Source: Marispirochaeta aestuarii
GTDB taxonomy: Bacteria > Spirochaetota > Spirochaetia > JC444 > Marispirochaetaceae
NCBI RefSeq assembly: GCF_002087085.1
Contig: NZ_MWQY01000016.1
Location: 1 to 64,000 of the forward strand
DNA length: 64,000 nucleotides
Direction: 5' to 3'
The position numbers were made by a program, and so were the translations under genes. Positions 25,339 to 34,030 of this stretch are shown here, piece by piece. The first letter of the stretch is position 1, and each line of letters begins with the position of its first letter. The notes beneath the pieces are model-generated. The model searched no databases and had not been told where the DNA came from. It was given only the letters and a program-made list of their open reading frames with translations.

Positions 25339-26085
25339 ATGAAGCTTGAGGGAAAAACGGCTGTAGTTACCGGGGGTACCGGAGGACTTGGATGGTACAT
25401 CTGTAAGAGTCTTGCCGCGGAAAAGGCAAAAATCGTTCTGGTGTATCTGAAGTCCCGGGAGAAGGCCGAAGGCTATGCAGCGGAACTGAGATCCATGGGT
25501 ACGGAAGCGGTGGCCGTGAGTGCCGATGTTACCACCGAAGAGGGCATCGGTAAAATGGCGGATGCCGCGGTTTCGAGCTTCGGCGGGATCGACGCTCTGG
25601 TTTTGAACGCGGCCTTCAATAAGTGGGTCAATTTCTCGGACCTCGAATCTCTGGATCCCGCTTTGTGGAATGATATTATCAACTACAATCTGACCGCTCC
25701 CTATCTGGCCATGAGAACGATCGGACCGAAGATGAAGGAGAAGGGCGGCCGGATTGTTACCATCTCATCCATTGCAGGACTGAGTCCTTCCGGCAGCAGC
25801 ATTGCCTACTGCGTTTCCAAGGCGGGTTTAATCCACCTTACCCGCTGCATGTCCGTAGCCCTGGCTCCCTCCGTACTGGTTAACAGTGTAGCTCCGGGGC
25901 TCATGGAAGGGACAAGAATGACGGAAAACCTGGCCCCTGAATACGCTGACAAAGCCAGGAAATCCGCCCTTATCGGGAAGGCTGCCGAGAGGGAAGATGT
26001 TGCCGATGCGGTTAAAACCTTTATCAAAACCGACAGCATTACCGGTCAGACCCTGGTGGTTGACGGCGGCAAGGTTTTTCACTGA
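25339..26085 (+). CDS. Short-chain dehydrogenase/reductase (first of two)
   Basis: 248 residues of the classical FabG-like SDR type. Cofactor motif TGGTGGLGWYICKSL, NAA in LVLNAAFNKW, catalytic Ser in ISSIAGLSPSGSS, YCVSK catalytic Tyr/Lys, and a C-terminal TGQTLVVDGGK. It follows the 2-hydroxyacid dehydrogenase by 47 bp on the same strand with a GGAGG site and ends 17 bp from the convergent GntR gene. The substrate is probably a sugar acid or small hydroxyacid rather than an acyl-ACP, judged by its neighbours. Confidence 0.9.
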   Translation: MKLEGKTAVVTGGTGGLGWYICKSLAAEKAKIVLVYLKSREKAEGYAAELRSMGTEAVAVSADVTTEEGIGKMADAAVSSFGGIDALVLNAAFNKWVNFSDLESLDPALWNDIINYNLTAPYLAMRTIGPKMKEKGGRIVTISSIAGLSPSGSSIAYCVSKAGLIHLTRCMSVALAPSVLVNSVAPGLMEGTRMTENLAPEYADKARKSALIGKAAEREDVADAVKTFIKTDSITGQTLVVDGGKVFH

Positions 26086-26102
26086 TCCCGAGGGAATACT
26101 GT

Positions 26103-26846
26103 CTATTCCGCCCGCACTTCAAGGGTGAATCTGCTGTGGTCGCCCCGGTACCAGCCCAGGGAAAACTCGATGGGAATATCCTGATCCGTATATACGATGG
26201 TTTCTGTGTACTGGACCGGGCTGCCCGGTTTTATCTCCAGGAGGGTGGCCTCCTCCTTTGGGGCTGCAATGGCTTCAATGGAACGCCGCATCAGGGTCAG
26301 TTCGAAGGCATAAGTTTCAGATAAAAGAGTATGGAGGGCGACCTGGCTGAAGTCGTGGGAATCGAAGCCGGGAACAAGTCCTGCGGGCAGAAAGGTGTTT
26401 ACTATCATCAGGGGCTGCCGGTCGGCGGAACGCAGGCGGCGCAGAAAGAACACTGTGTCCCCTGACTGCAGGCCCAGTTTTTCCGCTACCGCGGTATCGG
26501 CCTTTGTCTGATAAAGGTCCAGAACACGGGTACTGGGGCTGACACCCTTGTCCCGCATCTCCTGGTTGAAACTGCTTAAGGCAAGGCGGAAGTCCCGCTG
26601 CACCTTCGGCCTGGTGACAAAGGTTCCTTTGCCTTTGCTTCGTACCAGGTATCCTTCGGCCACGAGTTCGGTGATTGCCTGGCGTACCGTGGGACGGCTT
26701 ATTTCAAAACGTGTACAGAGTTCGTTCTCCGTCGGGATGGGGTCTCCCACCCTGCATGTATCGATGTAATCCCGCAGGTGTTGCTTCAGCTGATAGTAAA
26801 GTGGAATCGGAATGCTCTTGTCGATGGCGTTCCTGTCAAGGCGCAT
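26103..26846 (-). CDS. GntR-family regulator, HutC/UTRA subfamily
   Basis: 247 residues. The N-terminal winged helix has the GntR pattern (PIPLYYQLKQHLRDYI, then IPTENELCTRFEISRPTVRQAI and GKGTFVT). The C-terminal UTRA ligand domain ends in EFSLGWYRGDHSRF. HutC-type members respond to small metabolites such as sugar phosphates, urocanate or amino acids. It is convergent with one SDR gene and divergent from another, with a 286-bp gap carrying palindromes. It therefore most likely controls the dehydrogenase block. The ligand is unknown. A clean GGAGAAG site precedes the ATG. Confidence 0.92.
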   Translation of the reverse strand: MRLDRNAIDKSIPIPLYYQLKQHLRDYIDTCRVGDPIPTENELCTRFEISRPTVRQAITELVAEGYLVRSKGKGTFVTRPKVQRDFRLALSSFNQEMRDKGVSPSTRVLDLYQTKADTAVAEKLGLQSGDTVFFLRRLRSADRQPLMIVNTFLPAGLVPGFDSHDFSQVALHTLLSETYAFELTLMRRSIEAIAAPKEEATLLEIKPGSPVQYTETIVYTDQDIPIEFSLGWYRGDHSRFTLEVRAE

Positions 26847-27043
26847 ACGCTTCTCCTGATGTTCCGGCAGCTGCGGGAATCCCTCTGTGTACAGTATTGT
26901 ATCATGAAAAATGGGAGATGATAAGGAGAGGTAATAATGTAAGTATGTACTGTCTTATTCAGCTGTATTTTCCGGTTCGGTGAAAATGAATACAAATAGT
27001 TAAGGAAAACCGACAGGTTGTACACAAAAGTAAAAGAAAACTG

Positions 27044-27059
27044 GATGTTTGAATACATC
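27044..27059. promoter_or_regulatory. Candidate GntR operator in the divergent gap
   Basis: GATGT-TTGAAT-ACATC is a 5-bp inverted repeat with a 6-bp centre, 74 bp before the second SDR gene. A second similar palindrome, TACA-GTAT-TGTA at 26890-26901, lies close to the GntR gene. Both suit a dimeric repressor. A possible -35 (TTGACC, 27066) follows the first. The assignment is tentative. Confidence 0.35.
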
Positions 27060-27132
27060 TTTCCCTTGACCACCGGCGCTGAGTGTTACAGACTGGTTCT
27101 ATTACAGCATAACCTTTAGGAGAAGCGGATAT

Positions 27133-27873
27133 ATGAATCAAGCAAAAAAGATCGCCCTGGTAACCGGCGCCGCCGGGACCATGGGTAAGGCAGTCGCAAA
27201 GGGATTAATCGAAGACGGGTACCGGGTCGTTCTGGCGGATGTAAAAAAAGAGGCCCTGGACAAGGTTGCCGCGGAACTGGGACAGGACTGCTATCCCATC
27301 GCCTTTGATATCAGCGATTTCGGGGCCTGCAAAAAGGCTATCGGGCAGGTCAGGACTGAGGTGGGGGACGTGGATGTCCTCGTGAACAACGCCGGAATCC
27401 TCTCCAACAACAAGGTCGCCGCCACCACCCCCGAAGAGTGGCACAAGGTTCTGGCGGTCAACCTGGACGGCGCCTTCTATCTTATTCAGCTCTGTCTGCC
27501 GGCGATGATCGAGAAAAAGTGGGGCAGGATTATCAACACCAGCTCCTTCGCGTCAAAATCCGGGGGGATTACTGCGGGCACCACCTATTCGGTTTCCAAA
27601 GCCGCCATCAACGGTCTTACCTTCTCCATTGCCGCGGAGACCCTCAAGACCGGGGTCACCTGCAACGCCGTTGCCCCCGCCTATGTTCGGACCCCCATGG
27701 TGGAACAGCAGCTCAATGACGAACAGCGGGCCGCCGTGCTTGCCAAGATCCCCGTGGGCCGCTTCTGTGAACCGGAAGAGTTTGCCCACGCTGTACGCTT
27801 TCTGGCTTCTCCCATGTCGGGATTCATTACCGGTGAAATCCTTGACCAGAACGGCGGGCTTCAGTTCGACTGA
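27133..27873 (+). CDS. Short-chain dehydrogenase/reductase (second of two)
   Basis: 246 residues: TGAAGTMGKAVAKGL cofactor motif, VNNAGILSNN, NTSSFASKSGG with the catalytic Ser, YSVSKAA with Tyr/Lys, and the C-terminal FITGEILDQNGG. It is a classical SDR, only distantly similar to the neighbouring one, so not a recent duplicate. It is divergent from the GntR regulator and followed at once by a terminator, hence monocistronic. The likely substrate is a small polyol or hydroxyacid; no specific one can be given. Confidence 0.9.
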   Translation: MNQAKKIALVTGAAGTMGKAVAKGLIEDGYRVVLADVKKEALDKVAAELGQDCYPIAFDISDFGACKKAIGQVRTEVGDVDVLVNNAGILSNNKVAATTPEEWHKVLAVNLDGAFYLIQLCLPAMIEKKWGRIINTSSFASKSGGITAGTTYSVSKAAINGLTFSIAAETLKTGVTCNAVAPAYVRTPMVEQQLNDEQRAAVLAKIPVGRFCEPEEFAHAVRFLASPMSGFITGEILDQNGGLQFD

Positions 27874-27898
27874 TCAGAACATCTTCCGGCTTATCTGC

Positions 27899-27932
27899 AG
27901 GCGGATTCCCTTAAGGAGGGTCCGCCTTTTTT
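27899..27932 (+). terminator. Rho-independent terminator after the second SDR gene
   Basis: AGGCGGA (27899-27905) pairs with TCCGCCT (27921-27927) with further partial pairing inside. TTTTTTCC follows. It lies 26 bp after the stop codon and separates this gene from the hydantoinase operon promoter. Confidence 0.88.
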
Positions 27933-27954
27933 CCTTCTTCCACGCCTTTAAAAC

Positions 27955-27983
27955 TTGACAGTCCATGAGAGCGGTTTTAGTAT
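27955..27983 (+). promoter_or_regulatory. Promoter of the hyuA-ygfK-ssnA purine operon
   Basis: A perfect TTGACA (27955-27960), a 17-bp spacer and TAGTAT (27978-27983). Initiation near 27990 would leave a leader of about 180 nt before hyuA, which is unusually long and contains structured segments. Confidence 0.75.
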
Positions 27984-27989
27984 GGTTTG

Positions 27990-28170
27990 TGTACGCTGCA
28001 TGGATCTTAAAAAATGTTCCGGGTACAGCTATCTGACGGACTGATTTTTCCTATTCTTTTTTTCAGGTTAAACCCAAAAAGAATAGTTGGACCTTGAACG
28101 GAGAGGTTCGGCTATTCACCTCCGGCCCTCCTTATGCCAAGGCCCGCGAAATAACGGTACGGGGTAGGCT
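27990..28170 (+). promoter_or_regulatory. Structured 5' leader of the purine operon (candidate attenuator or riboswitch)
   Basis: Two stems are visible. Stem 1 is an 11-bp perfect CTATTCTTTTT / AAAAAGAATAG (28051-28061 with 28076-28086). Stem 2 is CGGAGAGGT / ACCTCCG (28099-28107 with 28118-28124). The loop of stem 2 contains CTATTC (28112-28117), which is complementary to the GAATAG strand of stem 1. The two pairings are therefore mutually exclusive or form a pseudoknot. A 14-codon reading frame (28000-28044, no clear ribosome site) ends just before stem 1. No known purine, Moco or guanidine riboswitch core was recognised. Function is inferred from structure and position only. Confidence 0.5.
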
Positions 28171-29538
28171 ATGATCGTTAAGAACGGACTGGTTGCCTTC
28201 AGCGGCGAGGATGAATTCCTCCGAAAAGACCTGAGGCTGCAGGACGGCCGTATTGTCGAAATCGGCCGGGATCTTACGGCGAATCACGATGACGAGATAC
28301 TGGACGCATCGGACTGCTGGGTTCTTCCCGGCGGCATTGACCCGCATGTTCACTTTTATGACCCCGGCTATACTGACAAGGAAGATTTTGCCCACGGCAG
28401 CGCTGCAGCAGTCTCCGGAGGGGTGACCACTGTAATCGACATGCCCTGTACCTCTCTGCCTCCTGTAACTGATTCCCGGTCCCTTCAGGGAAAACTGAAC
28501 ATAGTATCTCCGAAAGCCCATGTGGATTTCGGCTTCTTCGGGGGCGTCTCGCGGCAGCTCTTCGACGCAGGCTGCGAGGAGTCCATGGCTTCCATAGCCG
28601 AACAGGTAATGGGCTTCAAGGTCTACGCCGTATCGGGGATGGAAGAGGTCTGGGGTGCTCTGGACCACTGGCGCTTTCGTAAGGTTCTGGAGATCGCCGC
28701 AGGTCTCGGCAGCATTGTGCTGCTCCACGCCGAGGATGCCGAATACGTGGTCAATGCCTCGGAGGAACTGGAAAAAAGGCGCAGGGACCCGGAGGCCTGG
28801 TATCTTGCCCGTCCGGAGCTGGCGGAGGTCCTTGCCGTTACAAGTGCCCTGCGGATTGCCGCGGAAGCCCGGGGAAACCTGCATATCGTACACATCGGCA
28901 CCGCCGAGGCGGCACGGCTTTTGGCCGCTCCGCAGCCGGAGGGCTGCCGGATAAGCGGAGAGACCTGTCCCCAGTACCTGGCCTTCAGCCTGGATGACTT
29001 TATCGCCCAGGGGGCGGTCCTGAAGATAGCCCCGCCGATCAAGAAAGCGGGTAACCGGGAGAAGCTCTGGGAACTGCTGAAGGCGGGAACCATTGAGTTT
29101 GTGGCCTCGGACCATGCCCCGGGAACGGCGGGGGAGAAGTCCGGAAGGGACATCTGGAAGAACTCCGCGGGGATCGCCGGAACGGGCACCATGCTGCCCT
29201 TTCTTTTTTCAGAAGCTTACCTGGCCGGCAGGCTGTCCCTCTCCCGTTTTCTCGAAGTCGCCTCGGAAAATGCCGCCAGGCGCTACGGCTTTTTTGACCG
29301 CAAGGGTTCCATCGATACCGGCAAGGACGCCGACCTCGTTCTGATAAATTCCAGGGAAAACTGGACGGTCCGGGGAGACCAGTTCCTCTCCAGGGGGAAA
29401 CTGACTCCCTTTGAGGGCAGGACTTTTACCGGCAGGGTGGAAAAGACCCTGGTCCGGGGCCGGACTGTCTTTGATCGCCGGCGGGGTGCCCTGGAGGCCG
29501 GCTGGGGCGAGTTTATACGACCGACAAGGAGTGTGTAA
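28171..29538 (+). CDS. hyuA: D-hydantoinase/dihydropyrimidinase-type ring-opening amidohydrolase
   Basis: 455 residues, close to E. coli HyuA/YgeZ. Metal ligands HVHF near residue 57, carboxylated Lys in GFKVYAVSG (near 150), LLHAED, HIVHIG and the Asp in SDHAPGT (near 312). This family hydrolyses cyclic amides such as hydantoins and dihydropyrimidines. In the anaerobic purine pathway it is one of the ring-opening enzymes acting after reduction of the purine ring. The first gene of a nine-gene operon ending at 41335, behind a strong promoter and structured leader. Its stop shares one base with the ygfK start. Confidence 0.9.
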   Translation: MIVKNGLVAFSGEDEFLRKDLRLQDGRIVEIGRDLTANHDDEILDASDCWVLPGGIDPHVHFYDPGYTDKEDFAHGSAAAVSGGVTTVIDMPCTSLPPVTDSRSLQGKLNIVSPKAHVDFGFFGGVSRQLFDAGCEESMASIAEQVMGFKVYAVSGMEEVWGALDHWRFRKVLEIAAGLGSIVLLHAEDAEYVVNASEELEKRRRDPEAWYLARPELAEVLAVTSALRIAAEARGNLHIVHIGTAEAARLLAAPQPEGCRISGETCPQYLAFSLDDFIAQGAVLKIAPPIKKAGNREKLWELLKAGTIEFVASDHAPGTAGEKSGRDIWKNSAGIAGTGTMLPFLFSEAYLAGRLSLSRFLEVASENAARRYGFFDRKGSIDTGKDADLVLINSRENWTVRGDQFLSRGKLTPFEGRTFTGRVEKTLVRGRTVFDRRRGALEAGWGEFIRPTRSV

Positions 29539-32500
29539 TGGGAGATGCAATGAGGCTTCTGCCTTTTGACGAGCTTTTAACGCGGATCTTCGAAGAATAC
29601 AGGGACGGCGGGTCGATCTTCGATCTTCCAGAGGATTCGTGGTTTCGCAAGAAGAACGGAAAAAGCCTTTCCATCTTCGGAAATCCCATGGAGACTCCCC
29701 TTGGGCCCGCCGCGGGACCCCATACCCAGCTGGCCTCGAACATTATCGCCTCCTACCTGACGGGAAGCCGCTTTATCGAGCTGAAAACCGTGCAGATCCT
29801 CGACTCCCTGGAGATCGAAAAACCCTGTATCGATGCCGCCGACGAGGGTTACAATACCGAGTGGTCCACGGAACTCTCCCTGGATGAGGCCTGGCAGGAG
29901 TACGCCAAAGCCTGGATTATTCTGCACCTTCTGGAAGAGCTCTTCGGTCTCCGGCGGACGGAAAACCGGCGCTCCTTTGTCTTCAACATGAGCGTCGGCT
30001 ACGATCTTAAAGGGATCAAAAGTGAGCCCATGCAGCGCTACCTCCGCCGCATGAAAGACTCTTCGTCGGAAAAGCTTTTTTCAGGTTGGATCGACCAGGC
30101 AAAACAGATGCTCCCGGAGCTGCTGAAGGGCTCGGAACTTGAGCGGCGCAGCCGGGTTCTGTCCGATTTTAGGGTTTCCGGTAAAATCTGCGGTTCCGTG
30201 ACCCTCTCCACCATGCACGGCTGCCCTCCGGAGGAGATCGAGGCGATCTGCTCCTACATGCTCAGGGAGCAGAAGCTGGATACCTATGTAAAACTGAATC
30301 CCACCCTCCTGGGCTATGGGACGGTCCGGGAAATCCTGGACGGCCTGGGCTACACCTATGTGGAGCTCAATCCGGAGAGTTTCGAACACGATCTTCAGCT
30401 TCCCCGGGCCCTTGAGATTCTTTCCCGGCTGCGGAAGCTGGCGGCGGATTCGGGACGGAACTTCGGGGTCAAACTGACCAATACCCTGGCCTGTAGAAAC
30501 AACCAGGGACGGCTTCCGGGAGAGGAGATGTACCTCTCCGGCCGGGCACTCTTTCCCCTTTCAATTAACGTTGCCGCCCGGCTTTCCGAGGAGTTCGGCG
30601 GAGAACTGCCCATCTCCTTTTCCGGCGGAATAAGTATCCATAACGCTGCGGAGGTTTTCGCCACCGGTATCCGGCCGGTCACCCTGGCGACGGAGCTTCT
30701 GAAGCCCGGCGGATACCTGCGGCAGGTCCAGCTTGCAAAGCTGCTGGAAGAGCTTCCTGAAGCCGACTGGCAGAGGGAACGCATCGACGTACAGGCCCTG
30801 AAAAGTCTTGCCGCCTCTTCCCTGAGGGACCGAAGCCTCTCCAAGGAGTTCCGGGGCAGCGATGCGGTCCATAATCCGGGGGAACTGCCATTGTTCGACT
30901 GCTATGTAGCCCCCTGCGTCAGTGCCTGTGCCATCGGTCAGCATATTCCGGAATACCTGCGCCTGGCCGGGGAGGGCAGGTACGGAGAGGCCCTGGAGTG
31001 CATTTACGAGCGCAACGCCCTGCCCTCAATCACCGGCCACATCTGCGACCACCAGTGTCAGCTGGTCTGTACCCGCCTGGATTACGAGGGCGCCCTCAAC
31101 ATCCGGGAGGTCAAGAAGATCTCCCTGCTCAAAGGTATGGAGGAGTATCAGCGCCGCTGGGTCAAGCCGGAGATCCGGCATCCTGAGCGGATCGCTGTCG
31201 TAGGAGCAGGGCCCGCGGGGCTTTCTGCGGCCTATTTCCTTGCCCGGGAAGGTTTTTCCGTAACCGTCCTTGAGCGGGAAGAGGATGCCGGCGGTGTCGT
31301 GCGCTACGTGGTGCCCCACTTCCGGATAAGCCGGGAGGCCATTGACCGGGACATAGATTTTATCCGCCAGCACGGAGTGGAGTTCCGCTTCGGGGTGGAT
31401 GAGAATATCGATATTGAAGCCCTCAAAAAAGAAGGATTCACCTATATTGTTCTGGGTCTCGGAACCTACCGGAGCCGAAAGCTTCCCATAGAGGGTGACA
31501 GCCAGCGGATCTATCCATCCCTCTCCTTCCTGACCCAGTTCAACCGCGACCCCTCCCGCCTTAAGGTGGGCCGCCGGGTCGTGGTTATCGGGGCCGGGGA
31601 TACCGCCATGGACTGCGCCCGGGCGGCCCTGCGCTGTTCCGGAGTCGAGGAGGTTCAGATTGCCTACCGCAGGGCCTTCGAGCAGATGCCCGCCAGCCGG
31701 GAGGAGTACGAATACGCCGCGGAGGACGGGATCTCCTTCCGCTGGCTCAGGAACCCTGAACGCTTTAGCGCCGACGGCAGTCTTACCCTGCGGGTAATGG
31801 AGCTGGGAGAACCCGACGAATCGGGGCGGAGGCGCCCTGTTCCGACGGACAGGACGGAAGAGATTAAGGCGGACAGTCTGATTTATGCTGTGGGTGATGA
31901 TCCCGATTCCGATGCTCTGAAGAGCGCAGGTCTCGAGCCCGATGTAAAGGGCATGGTTCCCACCGGGGAAGGCGGGGAGACTGATCGGGAAAACATCTTT
32001 CTCATCGGAGACAGCCGGACCGGGGCATCCACCATCGTCAACTGCATCGCCGAAGGCCGCAGGGCCGCCGACGCCATCTGCCGTAAAAGCGATTCCCTCT
32101 GGGAGCGGAGCGAGCTTATTCCCTACCTGGATCCGGAGGAGCGGACGGCGGACATCGCCGTCAAGAAAGGGCATCTCTCTTCCAGGCCGGATCCCCGGTC
32201 CGACTACGACTCGGCGTCCTTCTGCGCCACCGAAAAGTCCCGCTGTCTTGAATGCGATTTCCTCTGCAACAAGTGCGTCGATGTCTGCCCCAACCGGGCC
32301 AATATAAAGGTGGAAACCGCGGGGCAGGAGCAATTTGACGATGCCTTTCAGATTGTGCATATCGATGCCTACTGCAACGAGTGCGGCAACTGCGGACAGT
32401 TCTGCCCCTGGGACGGACGCCCCTACGCGGACAAGCCCACGGTTTTCAGCAGTCCGGCGGATTTTGAAAACAGCAGCAACCCCGGCTGGCTCCTTGAGAA

Positions 32501-32672
32501 CGGGAGCCTCCGCGTACGTTTTCAGGGACGGGTACAGACCCTGGACCTGGGGGAGGCCTTCAAGCGCTCGGAAGGACGGGATGATGAAGCGCGTTTTTAT
32601 CGGCTCTTTGAGCTTCTTCACCATCGAAGACCCCACCTCTTTACCCGACTTTCCTCGGGAGGTGCGGTATGA
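29538..32672 (+). CDS. ygfK: YgfK-type iron-sulfur flavoprotein oxidoreductase
   Basis: 1,044 residues, as in E. coli YgfK (about 1,030), once called a putative selenate reductase subunit. The order is a dihydroorotate-dehydrogenase-like N-terminal barrel (MHGCPPEEI, VKLNPTLLGYG), a Cys-rich linker near 454 (CYVAPCVSACAIG) as in GltD, and two dinucleotide folds (GAGPAGLSAAYFL near 555, GAGDTAMDCAR near 684). A C-terminal ferredoxin part has CNKCVDVCP near 910 and CNECGNCGQFCPW near 945. Recent work on gut bacteria implicates YgfK in anaerobic urate/purine degradation, presumably in electron transfer to the ring. It overlaps ssnA by ATGA. Confidence 0.93.
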   Translation: MGDAMRLLPFDELLTRIFEEYRDGGSIFDLPEDSWFRKKNGKSLSIFGNPMETPLGPAAGPHTQLASNIIASYLTGSRFIELKTVQILDSLEIEKPCIDAADEGYNTEWSTELSLDEAWQEYAKAWIILHLLEELFGLRRTENRRSFVFNMSVGYDLKGIKSEPMQRYLRRMKDSSSEKLFSGWIDQAKQMLPELLKGSELERRSRVLSDFRVSGKICGSVTLSTMHGCPPEEIEAICSYMLREQKLDTYVKLNPTLLGYGTVREILDGLGYTYVELNPESFEHDLQLPRALEILSRLRKLAADSGRNFGVKLTNTLACRNNQGRLPGEEMYLSGRALFPLSINVAARLSEEFGGELPISFSGGISIHNAAEVFATGIRPVTLATELLKPGGYLRQVQLAKLLEELPEADWQRERIDVQALKSLAASSLRDRSLSKEFRGSDAVHNPGELPLFDCYVAPCVSACAIGQHIPEYLRLAGEGRYGEALECIYERNALPSITGHICDHQCQLVCTRLDYEGALNIREVKKISLLKGMEEYQRRWVKPEIRHPERIAVVGAGPAGLSAAYFLAREGFSVTVLEREEDAGGVVRYVVPHFRISREAIDRDIDFIRQHGVEFRFGVDENIDIEALKKEGFTYIVLGLGTYRSRKLPIEGDSQRIYPSLSFLTQFNRDPSRLKVGRRVVVIGAGDTAMDCARAALRCSGVEEVQIAYRRAFEQMPASREEYEYAAEDGISFRWLRNPERFSADGSLTLRVMELGEPDESGRRRPVPTDRTEEIKADSLIYAVGDDPDSDALKSAGLEPDVKGMVPTGEGGETDRENIFLIGDSRTGASTIVNCIAEGRRAADAICRKSDSLWERSELIPYLDPEERTADIAVKKGHLSSRPDPRSDYDSASFCATEKSRCLECDFLCNKCVDVCPNRANIKVETAGQEQFDDAFQIVHIDAYCNECGNCGQFCPWDGRPYADKPTVFSSPADFENSSNPGWLLENGSLRVRFQGRVQTLDLGEAFKRSEGRDDEARFYRLFELLHHRRPHLFTRLSSGGAV

Positions 32673-33997
32673 TTCTGTTTACCAATGCGACCCTGGTGGA
32701 ATTTGATCCTCCCCGGATACGATATAATGAGGATGTTCTGGTGGAGGGAGATACCATAATCAAAGTCGGAAAGGGACTCGATGCTGCGGGAGTCGAAAGA
32801 ACCGTGGATGGGTCGGGAAAACTGCTTTTCCCCGGGATCGTCTGTTCCCACACCCACTTCTATTCCGGCCTTTCCCGGGGGATCATGGCGAATATCGGGG
32901 ACACCCCGGATTTTGTCTCCATTCTGAAGAATCTCTGGTGGCGACTGGACCGGGCTCTGGACTCCGGGAGTCTTCGTGCTTCGGGGCTTATCTGTTCTCT
33001 GGATGCCATCCGCGCAGGCACCACCGCGGTGATCGATCATCACGCCTCGCCGAACTTCATTTCCGGGTCCCTGGATGTTCTTAAAAAAGCCTTCGAGGAG
33101 ACGGGTTTGCGGGGGACCACCTGTTACGAGGTGACCGACCGTCATGGTGAAGAGGCGATGCAGGAAGGGGTGGACGAGAACATCGCCTTTGCCCGGAGTA
33201 TCGATGCTGAAAAAAAAGCGGGGACCTGGTCCGGCCTGACGGAGGCCCATATCGGGGGGCATGCCCCCTGCACCCTGCCGGATGCCGCCCTGAAACTCCT
33301 GGCTGATGCCTGTGAAGAGCGCGGCCGGGGTTTTCATGTGCACCTGGCGGAGGATGCCTGGGACGTCTCCCATTCCCACATAAATTACGGAAAAGACCTG
33401 GTTTTCCGGCTGGATAACTTCGGTCTGGTCAGAGACAACAGCATCCTGGTCCACGGTGTCCATCTGAACCCCGACGAAGTGGAGCGCATCAACGAACGCG
33501 GGGCCTTCCTGGTGCACAACTCCAGGTCCAACATGAATAACGGGGTGGGCTACAATCCCAATCTTCCCCGCCTCGAAAACTGGGCCCTGGGAACCGACGG
33601 TATCGGATCGGATATGTTCGCCGAGATGCAGAGCGCCTACTTCAAGCATAAGGACGAGAAGGGGCCTCTCTGGCCGGGGGACTTCCTGGCAGCTCTGGCT
33701 GCAGGTAACCGTATTCTGGAAAAGAGTTTCGGAAGGCCTTTCGGTCGGATCGAACCGGGCTATACCGCCGACCTGGTTGTGGCGGACTATGCCTCTCCAA
33801 CGCCTCTTGAGCCGGAGAATATCGCGGGACATATGGTATTCGGCATGGCATCGAACATTGTAGAGACGGTCATGATAAACGGAAGGATCGTCATGGAAAA
33901 GCGGAGTTTCCCGGGGATTCCCCGGGAGGATATATACCGTGATGCGGCGGAACAGGCGCGGCGCCTCTGGGAGCGAATGGACCGAATCACGCCGTAA
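32669..33997 (+). CDS. ssnA: SsnA aminohydrolase
   Basis: A 442-residue amidohydrolase of the E. coli SsnA type. Metal site CSHTHFYSGLSRG near residue 60, DHHASP, HVHLAEDAWD near 222, the second-half ligands in HGVHL near 263 and the Asp in GTDGIGSD near 307. In known purine clusters ssnA directly follows ygfK, as here. It is required in the anaerobic urate pathway and probably deaminates or opens a purine-derived intermediate. The chain of coupled genes pauses after it, with a 33-bp gap before ygeY. Confidence 0.93.
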   Translation: MILFTNATLVEFDPPRIRYNEDVLVEGDTIIKVGKGLDAAGVERTVDGSGKLLFPGIVCSHTHFYSGLSRGIMANIGDTPDFVSILKNLWWRLDRALDSGSLRASGLICSLDAIRAGTTAVIDHHASPNFISGSLDVLKKAFEETGLRGTTCYEVTDRHGEEAMQEGVDENIAFARSIDAEKKAGTWSGLTEAHIGGHAPCTLPDAALKLLADACEERGRGFHVHLAEDAWDVSHSHINYGKDLVFRLDNFGLVRDNSILVHGVHLNPDEVERINERGAFLVHNSRSNMNNGVGYNPNLPRLENWALGTDGIGSDMFAEMQSAYFKHKDEKGPLWPGDFLAALAAGNRILEKSFGRPFGRIEPGYTADLVVADYASPTPLEPENIAGHMVFGMASNIVETVMINGRIVMEKRSFPGIPREDIYRDAAEQARRLWERMDRITP

Positions 33998-34030
33998 AAA
34001 ACTATACTATACTTAAGGCAGGGGAAATTA

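Noticed and set aside
31026-32636. A 536-codon minus-strand open frame inside ygfK
   Set aside because: Fully antisense to conserved iron-sulfur and dinucleotide-binding segments of ygfK; a GC-driven shadow.
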